NCBI RefSeq assembly: GCF_002260525.1
Contig: NZ_MRYI01000010.1
Span: 124,001 to 188,000, forward strand
From: Hahella sp. CCB-MM4
Lineage (GTDB): Bacteria > Pseudomonadota > Gammaproteobacteria > Pseudomonadales > Oleiphilaceae
Direction of reading: 5' to 3'
Length of the DNA: 64,000 bases
Both the position numbers and the translations under genes were made by a program. Below are positions 1 through 8,349 of this stretch, piece after piece. Every line of letters begins with the position of its first letter. Position 1 is the first letter of the stretch. Below the pieces are notes generated by a model. It was not told where the DNA came from and searched no databases. It was given only the letters and a program-made list of their open reading frames with translations.

Positions 1-493
1 TCGGGACTTCCTGGATGGCAACGATACTGCAGCGGAACTGATTATATAGTTTGGACATCTGTGCCAGCACGCTATCCTGGCCGTTCTCTACAACGCACAG
101 GTCATCTGCCAATACAACGGCGAAAGGCTCGTCGCCAATCAAAGTTTGGCCGGATAGGATGGCATGTCCAAGTCCTTTCATTTCATTTTGTCTGGTGAAA
201 GAGAACTTGTTGTTGTCGATCAGGCTGCGTATCGATGTGAGTAGCTCTTCTTTGCCGGTACCTTTGATCTGGGTTTCCAGCTCATATGAAATATCAAAAT
301 GATCTGCGATTGCCCGTTTGCCCCGGCCGGTAACAAAGCTGAAATTGTTCATGCCGGCTGCGACAGCTTCCTCTACGCCGTATTGAACCAGGGGCTTGTT
401 CACCAGTGGCAGCATTTCCTTGGGCATAGCCTTAGTAGCAGGTAAAAAGCGGGTTCCATATCCTGCGACAGGGAAGAGACACTTTCTAATCAT
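1..493 (-). CDS. galU: UTP-glucose-1-phosphate uridylyltransferase, N-terminal part
   Basis: The gene begins at 493 and runs off the left edge, so about 164 N-terminal residues are seen. The translation opens with MIRKCLFPVAGYGTRFLPAT, the nucleotide-binding loop of GalU. Next comes KAMPKEMLPLVNKPLVQYGV, which carries the lysine-rich substrate region, and later VLADDLC, the metal-binding part. GalU joins UTP and glucose-1-phosphate to make UDP-glucose in the cytoplasm for cell-surface polysaccharides and glucan precursors. An AAGGAG ribosome site lies about 7 bases before the ATG. The gene stands alone after the nrdJ transcription unit, separated from it by a terminator. Identity is very secure from the N-terminus; the C-terminal half cannot be judged. 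Confidence 0.93.
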   Translation of the reverse strand, partial: MIRKCLFPVAGYGTRFLPATKAMPKEMLPLVNKPLVQYGVEEAVAAGMNNFSFVTGRGKRAIADHFDISYELETQIKGTGKEELLTSIRSLIDNNKFSFTRQNEMKGLGHAILSGQTLIGDEPFAVVLADDLCVVENGQDSVLAQMSKLYNQFRCSIVAIQEVP

Positions 494-677
494 GTAAACT
501 CCTTGATTCTTACAACTCTAATTATTGTCGTACTGCTCATTCTGCAATTACCAGGCCAGTGAGCGCAATCCAGCAAGAGGTTGGTGACTGGGGTATAAGT
601 GTATATTGCTGATTTCAGTACGGTTGGGTTTCCTGTACAAGAAGACCCGAATTCCGGTGGCGCCATATATACCATAA

Positions 678-702
678 AAAAAGGAGGCTAAGCCTCCTTT
701 TT
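678..702 (-). terminator. Rho-independent terminator after nrdJb
   Basis: A near-perfect hairpin with a 12-base arm (678-689) and its complement (691-702) contains GGAGGCT/AGCCTCC. Read on the minus strand it ends in a run of T. It lies about 20 bases after the nrdJb stop and probably ends the nrdJa-nrdJb transcript. Arm A/T runs on both sides mean it could work in both directions. Confidence 0.8.
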
Positions 703-723
703 CGTCAATTCAAATGCAAAAAA

Positions 724-1425
724 TTATCCGCACTTACTATCGCCGCAATTCAAACAGGTTTGACATCCATCCATCAGGATGACGGCCTTTTGCGAGCATT
801 TCTTACACATGGTGGCGTTTGCAGGAAAGGCGCTTCCTTCGCTGCTGTTGCTTTCACCATTAGCCGCCTTCTGGCGGGACTCATAGTCTGCGCGCTTTTC
901 TGCCAGCATTCGCTTATGGGCGTCGCTTAGTTCCTCGGATTCAATGATGCCCAAAGCCTTCATGTGCTTCTCAATCACAGCGCCGATTTCTGCTACCAAA
1001 GAAGGGACAAATACACCGCCTTTCTTGTAGTAGCCACCGTTGGGATCGTGAACTGAAAGTAGTTCTTCCAACAGGAAGGCAATATCACCACCCTTACGGA
1101 AGACAGCTGAAATAACCCTTGTCAGAGCAATGACCCACTGAAAATGTTCCATTGACTTCGAATTAATAAATATCTCATAAGGCTGACGGGTTTCGTGGTC
1201 AGTGCCTTCGTTCAAAATAATGTCGTTAATGGTGATATAGAATGCATGCTCCGACACCGGTGGCTTGATTTTGTAGGTCGTACCCAGCAAAAAGTCCGGA
1301 CGGGCAATGTTTTCATTCATTTCAACCGGTTTGGGTTCGGTGCTGGCCGGCTGTTGGGCGGCGGCAGCATCTTCCGGTTTCATTACGTTGTAGCCAACGA
1401 TTTTCTTTTCAATTTTGACAGCCAT
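724..1425 (-). CDS. nrdJb: B12-dependent ribonucleotide reductase, NrdJb subunit
   Basis: A protein of about 233 residues resembling the small NrdJb chain of the split class II reductase known from Pseudomonas aeruginosa. It ends in a cysteine-rich tail, CKKCSQKAV followed by CQTCLNCGDSKCG. A tail of this type may shuttle reducing power to the active site of the large subunit, as C-terminal cysteines do in single-chain enzymes. The middle (FINSKSMEHFQWVIALTRVI) fits the TSCPD-type domain found at the C-terminus of unsplit NrdJ proteins. I place the start at the ATG at 1425, which has AAGG about 9 bases before it; an in-frame ATG at 1452 would add nine residues. It lies 71 bases after nrdJa on the same strand, so the two are probably co-transcribed. 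Confidence 0.85.
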   Translation of the reverse strand: MAVKIEKKIVGYNVMKPEDAAAAQQPASTEPKPVEMNENIARPDFLLGTTYKIKPPVSEHAFYITINDIILNEGTDHETRQPYEIFINSKSMEHFQWVIALTRVISAVFRKGGDIAFLLEELLSVHDPNGGYYKKGGVFVPSLVAEIGAVIEKHMKALGIIESEELSDAHKRMLAEKRADYESRQKAANGESNSSEGSAFPANATMCKKCSQKAVILMDGCQTCLNCGDSKCG

Positions 1426-1496
1426 GTTAATAACCTTTTCTGAAGAGGGCATTGAAGAGAAATGCCCTCTTATTGAACACTGTAGACAATCGGCGC

Positions 1497-3635
1497 TTAA
1501 TATTTGCCGTATGTGCCCTCTTTTAGTGCATCAAACAGATTGGCTGCCGTATGCACTTCTCCATCGTACTCGACTTCTTCATTCCCTTTCAGTTTTACCT
1601 TGGAACCGTCTTCCAACGTAAACTCGTAAATGGTTTTTTCCAGGTCTTTTTCTTTGACCAGTACACCTTGGAATGCTTCGGGATTAAAGCGGAAAGTCGT
1701 GCAACCTTTCAATCCCTTTTCGTATGCGTACATATAAATGTCTTTGAATTCCTGGTAGGGGAAGTCTGTCGGCACGTTTGCTGTTTTGGAAATTGAGGAG
1801 TCTACCCATTTCTGCGCCGCAGCTTGAATATCCACGTGTTGAGTGGGGGTGACTTCGTCACTGGTGGTGAAATAGCTCGGCAGCTGTGCTTCAGGATCAT
1901 CGCTGAAAGGCATGGCGTTTGGATTGATCAGGTGGCGGTAAGCCAGTAGTTCATAGGAGAAAACATCCATTTTCTCTTTGGTTTTCTTGCCTTCACGAAT
2001 CACATTGCGGGAATAGTGATGGGCGAAGCTGGGCTCAATACCGTTACTGGCATTGTTCGCCAGCGACAGGGAAATGGTGCCGGTGGGGGCAATGGAGGTG
2101 TGGTGGGTAAAGCGAGACCCTTTTTTGCCCAGAGCTTCTACCAATTTAGGATCGACTGCGGCCACACGCTGCATGTAACGGCTGTATTTTGCATGCAGAA
2201 TACGACCCTTCACTTTGTCGCCAATTTTGTAGCCGTCATCAGCCATTTCAGGACGCAGGCGCAACATTTCCTCGTTGACGATAAAGTCGTCATTCATGAT
2301 CGGTGCCGGGCCTTTTTCTTTGGCCAGTTCCAAGCCCTGGCGCCATCCTTCAACGGCCATTTCGCGGCAGACTTCTTCAGTAAACGTCACTGAACCTTCA
2401 GAGCCGTAAGGCATGCGCAGCATAGCCAGGGTTGAACCGAGGCCGAGAATGCCCATGCCATGGCGACGCTTGTATTGAATCTCGTGGCGCTGGCCTTCCA
2501 GTGGCAGGCCGTTGATTTCCACTACGTTATCCAGCATCCGTGTGAAAATGCCGACAACTTTACGATATTTCTCGAAATTGAATTTCGCGTTCTCCGTGAA
2601 CGGGTATTCAACGAACTTGGTCAGGTTAACCGAGCCCAGCAGGCAGCTGCCATATGGGGGAAGTGGTTGCTCGCCACAAGGGTTGGTTGCACGAATGTTC
2701 TCGCAGAACCAGTTGTTGTTCATTTCATTGACTTTGTCGATGAGGATGAAACCAGGCTCAGCGAAATCATAGGTGGACGTCATGATGGCGTTCCAGATAT
2801 CCCTGGCTTTAACTGTACGGTAAATGCGACAGGCTACCAGTCCGGTTGAGTCAGTCACATAGCTTTTCTTGACTGGAAAATCCCGGTAAACAAACTGGGT
2901 GCTGTCGGAAAGGTCAAGTTCTTCAGATTCTGCTTCCTGGCGGGTAACCGGGAATGAGAGTTTCCAGTCGGCGTCGTCTTTGACTGCCTGGATAAAATCT
3001 TCTGTGATCAGCAGGGAAAGGTTGAATTGACGCAGACGACCATCTTCACGCTTGGCTTGAATAAAATCGAATACATCCGGGTGGTGAACGTCGAAGGTCG
3101 CCATCTGGGCGCCGCGGCGACCGCCCGCAGAGGAAACGGTAAAACACATCCGGTCAAAGATGTCCATGAAGGAGAGGGGGCCTGAAGTTGTCGCGCCAGC
3201 ACCAGCGACGTAGGCTCCTTTAGGACGAAGGGTGGAGAACTCATAACCAATACCGCAGCCCGCTTTGAGCGTTAGTCCTGCTTCATGGTTCTTCAGCAGG
3301 ATGTCATCCATGGAGTCCATGATGCTGCCGGAAACAGTGCAGTTAATCGTGGAAGTGGCTGGTTTGTGTGCTTCTGCGCCGGCGTTGGACATAATCCGTC
3401 CTGCCGGGATAGCGCCATTTTCCAGAGCCCATACAAAGTCATTCAGAACTTTTTCGCGCACATTTTCTTTTTCAACAGACGACAGGGCAGCCGCTACACG
3501 TGTGTAGGTTCCCTGGATGTCCTGATCTACCGGCTCGCCAGACTTTGTTTTCAGCTGGTACTTGGTGTTCCAGATATCCTGGGATGCCGGTTGCATGTCT
3601 ATGGGCGCAATAAGTTGCTGGACTTTAGCGTTCAT
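1497..3635 (-). CDS. nrdJa: B12-dependent ribonucleoside-diphosphate reductase, NrdJa catalytic subunit
   Basis: A 712-residue class II (adenosylcobalamin) ribonucleotide reductase catalytic chain. Landmarks are STINCTVSGS with Cys99, the active-site motif NPCGEQPLPPYGSC at about 318-331 (Cys320, Glu322), and a glycine-rich stretch GMGILGLGSTLAML typical of the alpha barrel. The enzyme makes deoxyribonucleotides with an AdoCbl radical, so it needs neither oxygen nor a diiron partner. The C-terminal shuttle tail of single-chain NrdJ is missing and is supplied by NrdJb just downstream. No cobalamin riboswitch motif was found in the leader; a NrdR-type box lies about 285 bases upstream. Confidence 0.92.
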   Translation of the reverse strand: MNAKVQQLIAPIDMQPASQDIWNTKYQLKTKSGEPVDQDIQGTYTRVAAALSSVEKENVREKVLNDFVWALENGAIPAGRIMSNAGAEAHKPATSTINCTVSGSIMDSMDDILLKNHEAGLTLKAGCGIGYEFSTLRPKGAYVAGAGATTSGPLSFMDIFDRMCFTVSSAGGRRGAQMATFDVHHPDVFDFIQAKREDGRLRQFNLSLLITEDFIQAVKDDADWKLSFPVTRQEAESEELDLSDSTQFVYRDFPVKKSYVTDSTGLVACRIYRTVKARDIWNAIMTSTYDFAEPGFILIDKVNEMNNNWFCENIRATNPCGEQPLPPYGSCLLGSVNLTKFVEYPFTENAKFNFEKYRKVVGIFTRMLDNVVEINGLPLEGQRHEIQYKRRHGMGILGLGSTLAMLRMPYGSEGSVTFTEEVCREMAVEGWRQGLELAKEKGPAPIMNDDFIVNEEMLRLRPEMADDGYKIGDKVKGRILHAKYSRYMQRVAAVDPKLVEALGKKGSRFTHHTSIAPTGTISLSLANNASNGIEPSFAHHYSRNVIREGKKTKEKMDVFSYELLAYRHLINPNAMPFSDDPEAQLPSYFTTSDEVTPTQHVDIQAAAQKWVDSSISKTANVPTDFPYQEFKDIYMYAYEKGLKGCTTFRFNPEAFQGVLVKEKDLEKTIYEFTLEDGSKVKLKGNEEVEYDGEVHTAANLFDALKEGTYGKY

Positions 3636-4418
3636 ACTATCCCCTTGTTCAATTGATGGCTTAAGGTTAAGCCCTCGATAAGTTTCGTTTTTCTACGGCC
3701 TCGCCATAAACGGCCTCCGCTGTACTGCGGTGCCGATTGGTAACTTGGGCCTGATGTTGTATATCTGCCGTCGGTATTGCCGAGACAGATCACTGATAAT
3801 CCACTGGTATGCTTCACCAAATCACGACCGACATCCGACTCCTGTGTATCGGCGATTTACCCTCTGGTGCTCATTTCTGACTAATACTGCTGTCAACGTC
3901 CTGAGCGGAACAATGATGACCACAATATCTAGTGCACAATACGTGTGCGACAGGTGTTGGTAACCCCACTTCCTTTTCTTATTATTGCTCCGGCGTATCG
4001 AGTTAATTCGTCTCTGAGGCGCCGGGGACCACGATCGATAAATGCGGCCATAAAAATAAATATTTCGTCACTTTGGGTATTGACTTGGTAGTTCTTAGCT
4101 GTTACCAGTCAATTTGCTTTGTGACCCAATATATGGCGATTTCTGAGAAGTATAACACTATATCCTGTGATGTGAAGTGCTTATTAAGTAAATTTTACTG
4201 GTGCAGAATGGCGAGAAGTAAGATCGAATTGGCAGCATTCCCGAAAGTCATAAATGGCGCGGAGTTTCACTATCCGGGAACGAAAATTGAGCAGGTAAAT
4301 GAAGGGATATTATTGCCAATAAAGAGGCTGGTAGTTAGCGGTGCCGGAAATTCTCCGGCACTACATCTTGTGTTTGGTGTGTTTAAAAATTAAGCAAAGC
4401 GATGAGGGAGGAAAATGC
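3636..4418. other. Long intergenic region upstream of nrdJa
   Basis: This is 783 bases between the nrdJa start and the end of the SDR gene. It holds the NrdR-like box and a candidate TTGACA element. Nearer the SDR gene is a perfect 8-base hairpin GTGCCGGA/TCCGGCAC (4341-4361) without a T run. Short open frames occur, the longest at 4073-4393 on the plus strand, but it has no recognisable ribosome site or family features. No tRNA, riboswitch or repeat was recognised. The length suggests a long leader or a lost gene. Confidence 0.5.
3920..3948 (-). promoter_or_regulatory. NrdR-like box with a second overlapping half-palindrome
   Basis: CCACAATATCTAGTGC at 3920-3935 matches the NrdR consensus ACACWATATATWGTGT at 13 of 16 positions. 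It is directly followed by, and overlaps, GCACAATACGTGTGC (3934-3948), which also has CACA/TGTG arms. NrdR is the zinc/ATP-cone repressor of ribonucleotide reductase genes and normally binds two boxes about 31 bases apart; here the spacing is only about 14. A TTGACA hexamer on the minus strand lies at 3891-3896, so the box would sit just upstream of a possible -35 element. Binding is inferred from sequence only. Confidence 0.5.
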
Positions 4419-5471
4419 TTAACTGCTCGCTTGTTGGGTCGTCAATGGTTTTCCCATCGTCTGCTCGATTTTTCTGGCGATACGCGGTTTGATTCTGTTT
4501 TGAGTCAGAAGCCAGTGAACCGTATCCGGGAGAATGTCATCCGCATAGCGGGCATGTATGCCCAGCTCTTTGGTTGTGTCTGTCGTGTCGTAGTAGGCAT
4601 AACGTCCAACGACTTCGTAAACCAGATCATAGGTAAAGGGCGGTGTCACATGAAGCAATTTGCAGAGTGTTTCCACTACGCGGGCAAAGACAAGTGTCAT
4701 CCCTCGTCCCGTGGGCAGGTGGATGGGCTTCACACCGGTCAATAGCTTCAGTCGATTGCCCAACTCCTTGACCAGAATATTTTCGCCTCCCAACACATAG
4801 CGTTTGCAATTTTCCCCTCTGGTCAGGGCGGCAACATGGGCGGCAGCGACGTCCCGGACATCCACCACATTCAGTCCACCTTTGTAAGTCTGGCCGACAC
4901 CGTTCAGCCAATCCATGATGATCTGGTTGGATGGGGTAATGCGGAAGTCATTGGGACCGAGAACAATAGCGGGGCATATCACCACCAGATGGATGTCATT
5001 CTCTCTGGCAAGTTTCTGAGCGGTTTTTTCACTTTGGGTTTTTGCGACGTAATAAGGGTTGTGAGCATCTTCATTCCAATCGTTGCCGGTCCTTAGCACA
5101 TTGGGGTCGTAAGAAAATCCGATAGATGCCACCGAGCTGGTGTATACAATGCGCTTGATTCCATGCAGTTTGGCCGCATGAAAAACACTTTCAGCTCCGC
5201 GGATGGCCGGCTCGACGATCTCTTCTGCCGTTTTGGCGATCGTTTTGTATACCGCTGCCATGTGGATGATGGCCTCACAGCCCTCGGCTGCTTTTGAGAC
5301 GGATTCCTTATCCATCACATCGCCATAGGCAAACTCCGGACTCAGGCCTTCGAGTCCACGAAGGTCCGATCCTTTGCGTACAAAAGCAACGACCTGATGA
5401 TCCTGTTCGAGGAGCAGTCTGACAACATGTGAACCAATATGCCCGTTTGCTCCGGTGACTAGAACTTTCAT
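4419..5471 (-). CDS. NAD(P)-dependent epimerase/dehydratase, dihydroflavonol-reductase-like
   Basis: A 350-residue extended short-chain dehydrogenase/reductase. It opens with MKVLVTGANGHIGSHVVRLL, the Rossmann TGxxGxxG motif. Later come HMAAVYK, YTSSVASIG (catalytic Ser) and the YxxxK motif YYVAKTQSEK. ICPAIVLGPND fits the substrate-closing region of the dihydroflavonol-4-reductase/hopanoid-associated epimerase branch. The likely chemistry is NAD(P)-dependent oxidation or reduction of a hydroxyl or keto group on a nucleotide sugar, lipid or small carbonyl; the substrate is not readable. An AGGAGA site precedes the ATG. It stands as a single gene, divergent from the metallophosphoesterase. Confidence 0.8.
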   Translation of the reverse strand: MKVLVTGANGHIGSHVVRLLLEQDHQVVAFVRKGSDLRGLEGLSPEFAYGDVMDKESVSKAAEGCEAIIHMAAVYKTIAKTAEEIVEPAIRGAESVFHAAKLHGIKRIVYTSSVASIGFSYDPNVLRTGNDWNEDAHNPYYVAKTQSEKTAQKLARENDIHLVVICPAIVLGPNDFRITPSNQIIMDWLNGVGQTYKGGLNVVDVRDVAAAHVAALTRGENCKRYVLGGENILVKELGNRLKLLTGVKPIHLPTGRGMTLVFARVVETLCKLLHVTPPFTYDLVYEVVGRYAYYDTTDTTKELGIHARYADDILPDTVHWLLTQNRIKPRIARKIEQTMGKPLTTQQASS

Positions 5472-5672
5472 TGTTTCTCCTGCTGCTGAAACTGTTTCTG
5501 GCGTTACATCACGCTCGTTATATTTTTTCGCCCGATTATGACGGTTTTAGTGTCTTTTGGGCAGGGGGTTGAATCACATCCTGTAGAATAGTCTTGCATT
5601 GTTGATCTGGCTTTGTTGTTCCCGTAGAACTACATTACTTAGATAATGAATCAATAAATTCCCCTGCAGGCC

Positions 5673-6650
5673 ATGAATTCTGTGAATCTTATAGCAGAGT
5701 ATCTTGATGCTGAGTCTCGATTGCTGGCACGCCTGGAGCGTCGGCTTGGCGTCGTTCATGCGCGCCAAAGGCTGGGAATTGAAAACGATCATGCCCAGAG
5801 AGTCTTTGGGGGAGGGGGGCTGAATTTCTTCCACCCTGAAAACTGGTACTCCATTCAGACCCTGATGCGTTGCGCGCTGAAAATGACGCGGCTATATGAG
5901 AAAGGGCGGCGCAATGCCTGCAATATCGAGTTGCGTAGAAATCGCGTCCAGCATGTATTGATTCCTGAGGTATTCAATGGTTATCGGATTCTTCATCTCA
6001 GTGACCTTCATCTGGATATGGATGAGGATATAACCCGCTCAATTATCGGGGCGGTCCGTCAGGTGGACTATGATGTCTGCGTACTGACAGGAGACTATCG
6101 TGCCCAGACCTTTGGCTCTCACGATGGGGCATTGGAAGGGCTGAAGAGGCTCAAGTCGGCACTTAAAGGGGATGTCTATGCGGTTCTGGGGAATCATGAC
6201 AGCATCCGAATGCTGCCCGCCATGGAGGATATGGGATACCGCCTGCTGCTGAATGAGGGGGTATCCATACAGCGTCGATCCGTCTCTATTCAGTTGGCAG
6301 GAGTGGACGACCCTCATTATTACAGGGTGGACAATCTGCAGGCCGCGGCTGAAGACAATAATCTGCAGCAGTTTTCCATGCTGTTGTCCCATACCCCCGA
6401 AATATTCCGTCAGGCGGCCCACGCGGGATTTCATTTCATGATGAGTGGGCACACCCACGGAGGGCAGATTTGCTTCCCGGGCGGTATACCTATCACGCTT
6501 GATTCTGATTGTCCGAGATTTGTCGGAAAGGGGGCATGGCACTGGGGAGGCATGCTGGGATATACCAGTGTTGGTGCTGGTACATCCATCATACCCATAC
6601 GATTCAATTGTCCGCCGGAAATCACCCTCCATACGTTAACCTCCATATAA
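5673..6650 (+). CDS. Calcineurin-like metallophosphoesterase (YkuE type)
   Basis: A 325-residue protein with all the metallophosphoesterase signatures: HLSDLHLD near residue 110, VLTGDYR, VLGNHDS, LLSHTPE and SGHTHGGQICFPGG. These supply the Asp, His and Asn ligands of a two-metal centre. The GHTHGGQ form is typical of the YkuE/membrane-associated branch acting on phospholipid or nucleotide phosphoesters, but the substrate is not known. The first 90 residues form a basic leader (ENWYSIQTLMRCALKMTRLY) that fits the longer gammaproteobacterial members, which favours this upstream start although its ribosome site is weak. No clear membrane helix is seen. Confidence 0.82.
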   Translation: MNSVNLIAEYLDAESRLLARLERRLGVVHARQRLGIENDHAQRVFGGGGLNFFHPENWYSIQTLMRCALKMTRLYEKGRRNACNIELRRNRVQHVLIPEVFNGYRILHLSDLHLDMDEDITRSIIGAVRQVDYDVCVLTGDYRAQTFGSHDGALEGLKRLKSALKGDVYAVLGNHDSIRMLPAMEDMGYRLLLNEGVSIQRRSVSIQLAGVDDPHYYRVDNLQAAAEDNNLQQFSMLLSHTPEIFRQAAHAGFHFMMSGHTHGGQICFPGGIPITLDSDCPRFVGKGAWHWGGMLGYTSVGAGTSIIPIRFNCPPEITLHTLTSI

Positions 6651-7492
6651 GCCAACCCGGAAAAGAAAGCTTTATTCAGGTTTTTGTGAAAATTTTCCCA
6701 TCATGTGAAGGTTTTTTGACAGTTCTGTCGCTTTCCTCAATGTGTTCACGCCTCCAAAGTGTTTTTCCGATTAGTGGTCGCATTAGTGTAATCGGTTATT
6801 AGTGTTAGGGAGGGTTGGTTTTCAAAACATAAAAGCCCTATATGGGTTTTTGGACTGATATCATGAAAACAAATCTGTTGGCCGCGATTCTCGCGGTGAT
6901 TGTAGTTGTGTTACAGCTATTTTTGATGCAGCAGCGAAGCACGGAGCACAAAGCGCAGGAAAGCGGATCCCATATTACTCAGAATTCTGTATCCATGCTG
7001 GGTACACATGAGATTGGATCCAATTCGCTGGAAAACTATGATTTTCAAGTGTCATTTTTAACTTCAAGAGTTCAACCCGACTGGAGTCGGTATTAAGGTT
7101 TTACCTCGTAGAATGAAGGTAAGCGGGTAGCGACAGCGTGTCATCCAAACCCAAGCAGGTTTAAAACGGGTTGGCCATGATTGATGAATGTGCTACCTGT
7201 CTTTCTGTTATCAGCGTCCCAATTGACTCTCCAAAGGTTGCGGCATTCCCAGCCGCTTCATACAATAAGATTTCAGCCACAGGCTATTAACGAACTATCC
7301 CATCATTGCTGGACACTTGTTTTTCCTGAGCCTCGTGCCATATGTACTTCGCCGGTAATCGGTTGTATTCCGGGTGAGGGCAGGCATTGGATTCAGGCAT
7401 GAAGCAGAGACTGCGTGACCATGGAAGCAGTAAGGTGGTAAATGCAGCTGATAAGTTGTCTTGTGTGAAGATTAATCTAAAGAGTTGAATTT
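6651..7492 (+). other. Gene-poor region before the sigma factor, with possible small membrane peptide
   Basis: This 842-base stretch has no gene I can support firmly. At 6831-6851 AAAAGCCC and GGGTTTTT form a short hairpin followed by T residues, a weak terminator for the metallophosphoesterase transcript. An open frame starting at 6863 (or 6842) and ending at 7096 would encode about 77 residues. It has one hydrophobic helix near the N-terminus (LLAAILAVIVVVLQLFLM) and a polar tail; no ribosome site or family supports it. The rest looks like non-coding sequence, perhaps the regulated promoter of the sigma factor gene. Confidence 0.35.
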
Positions 7493-8047
7493 ATGTCCGC
7501 GAAAAATGTAACACAGCTGTTGGCCAGCTGGCAGGCTGGTGATGGCCAGGCACTAAACCAGGTAATCGAAGCCATGCATGGAGAAATGCGCAAGATTGCA
7601 GGTCGTTACATGGCAGGAGAGCGTCAGGGGCATATGTTGCAGGCAACCGCGTTGGTAAACGAGGCATACCTGCAGTTAATGGATGCAGAGGTGGCCTGGA
7701 ATGACCGGGTGCATTTCCTGGCTGTTGCCGCCCAGACCATGCGCCGGATTCTGGTGGACCATGCCCGGTCCCAGAAGCGCAAAAAGCGTGGTGGCGACGA
7801 TTTGCAGGTAACTCTGTATGAAGCACAGATATGTGATGATGGCAGTCAGCCGGATCTTCTGGAGCTGGAAGATGTTCTGGAAAAATTGTCCCAGGTTGAC
7901 GACCGCAAGGCTAAAATCATTGAAATGAGCTTTTTCGGCGGTATGACTCAGGAAGAAATCGCTGAGTTTCTTGATGTGTCATTGTCTACTGTTGAGAGAG
8001 ATCTGCGTTTTGCCAAAGCCTGGCTGGTCAAGGAAATGAAGGACTAA
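7493..8047 (+). CDS. ECF-type RNA polymerase sigma factor (sig-70_X6/ECF43-like)
   Basis: A 184-residue sigma-70 family factor with only regions 2 and 4. Region 2 contains MLQATALVNEAYLQLMD in place of the acidic core-binding helix usual in ECF factors, followed by FLAVAAQTMRRILVDHARSQ, the hallmark of the sig-70_X6 family. Region 4 holds MSFFGGMTQEEIAEFLDVSL with a helix-turn-helix. Family members are often encoded beside Ser/Thr kinases. In Vibrio parahaemolyticus EcfP, as I recall, such a factor is switched on by kinase phosphorylation of a region-2 threonine; Thr52 is a candidate equivalent here. No anti-sigma factor is nearby, but a kinase gene converges on it. Regulation by that kinase is inference. 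Confidence 0.85.
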   Translation: MSAKNVTQLLASWQAGDGQALNQVIEAMHGEMRKIAGRYMAGERQGHMLQATALVNEAYLQLMDAEVAWNDRVHFLAVAAQTMRRILVDHARSQKRKKRGGDDLQVTLYEAQICDDGSQPDLLELEDVLEKLSQVDDRKAKIIEMSFFGGMTQEEIAEFLDVSLSTVERDLRFAKAWLVKEMKD

Positions 8048-8103
8048 GGTCTCTCATTTCCCAGGAAACCATTCTGCAGGTTGAGGTCGGTCATTAAACC
8101 GGA

Positions 8104-8349
8104 TCATCCTGCAGACTCAGTCTTCTCATTCAGTACCTTTTCCCTTTCGCGACGGTAATCGTCGTACTCCATACTATTTTGCTGCATGCATTCCTCGTAC
8201 TGGGGTTGCGGCAACTTGCGGCATTCTACCTGGTTGCTGTAACGAATGCTGTCATACATTCCCTGGTTGCTACATCCGGCCAGGATGGATATCGGTAACA
8301 GCACAACGGTTATGCCTGGGCCGGTGAATATGCGCGACAGTAATTTCAT
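8104..8349 (-). CDS. Small lipoprotein, unknown function
   Basis: An 81-residue protein with a hydrophobic leader ending in the lipobox LAGC (Cys at about 26), so it should be lipid-anchored at the cell envelope. The mature part is short, polar and rich in Glu/Arg/Gln, with two further cysteines (VECRKL and YEECMQQ) that may pair. Its ATG overlaps the TGA of the kinase gene (ATGA), so the two are translationally coupled. It might help the kinase sense the envelope, but no family is recognised. Confidence 0.65.
   Translation of the reverse strand: MKLLSRIFTGPGITVVLLPISILAGCSNQGMYDSIRYSNQVECRKLPQPQYEECMQQNSMEYDDYRREREKVLNEKTESAG

Noticed and set aside
3636-3963. Cobalamin riboswitch in the nrdJa leader
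   Set aside because: A B12-dependent enzyme would be a natural host, but no B12-box-like sequence was found on the minus strand.
4341-4361. Perfect hairpin GTGCCGGA/TCCGGCAC as terminator
   Set aside because: Neither strand has a T run after it.
4073-4393. Open frame of 106 codons upstream of nrdJa
   Set aside because: No ribosome site, no family match that I can recognise, and it ends near the SDR gene end; it is not supported as a gene.
6842-7096. Small membrane peptide gene
   Set aside because: One helix is seen but the start region overlaps a terminator-like hairpin and no ribosome site supports it; mentioned only within the intergenic entry.
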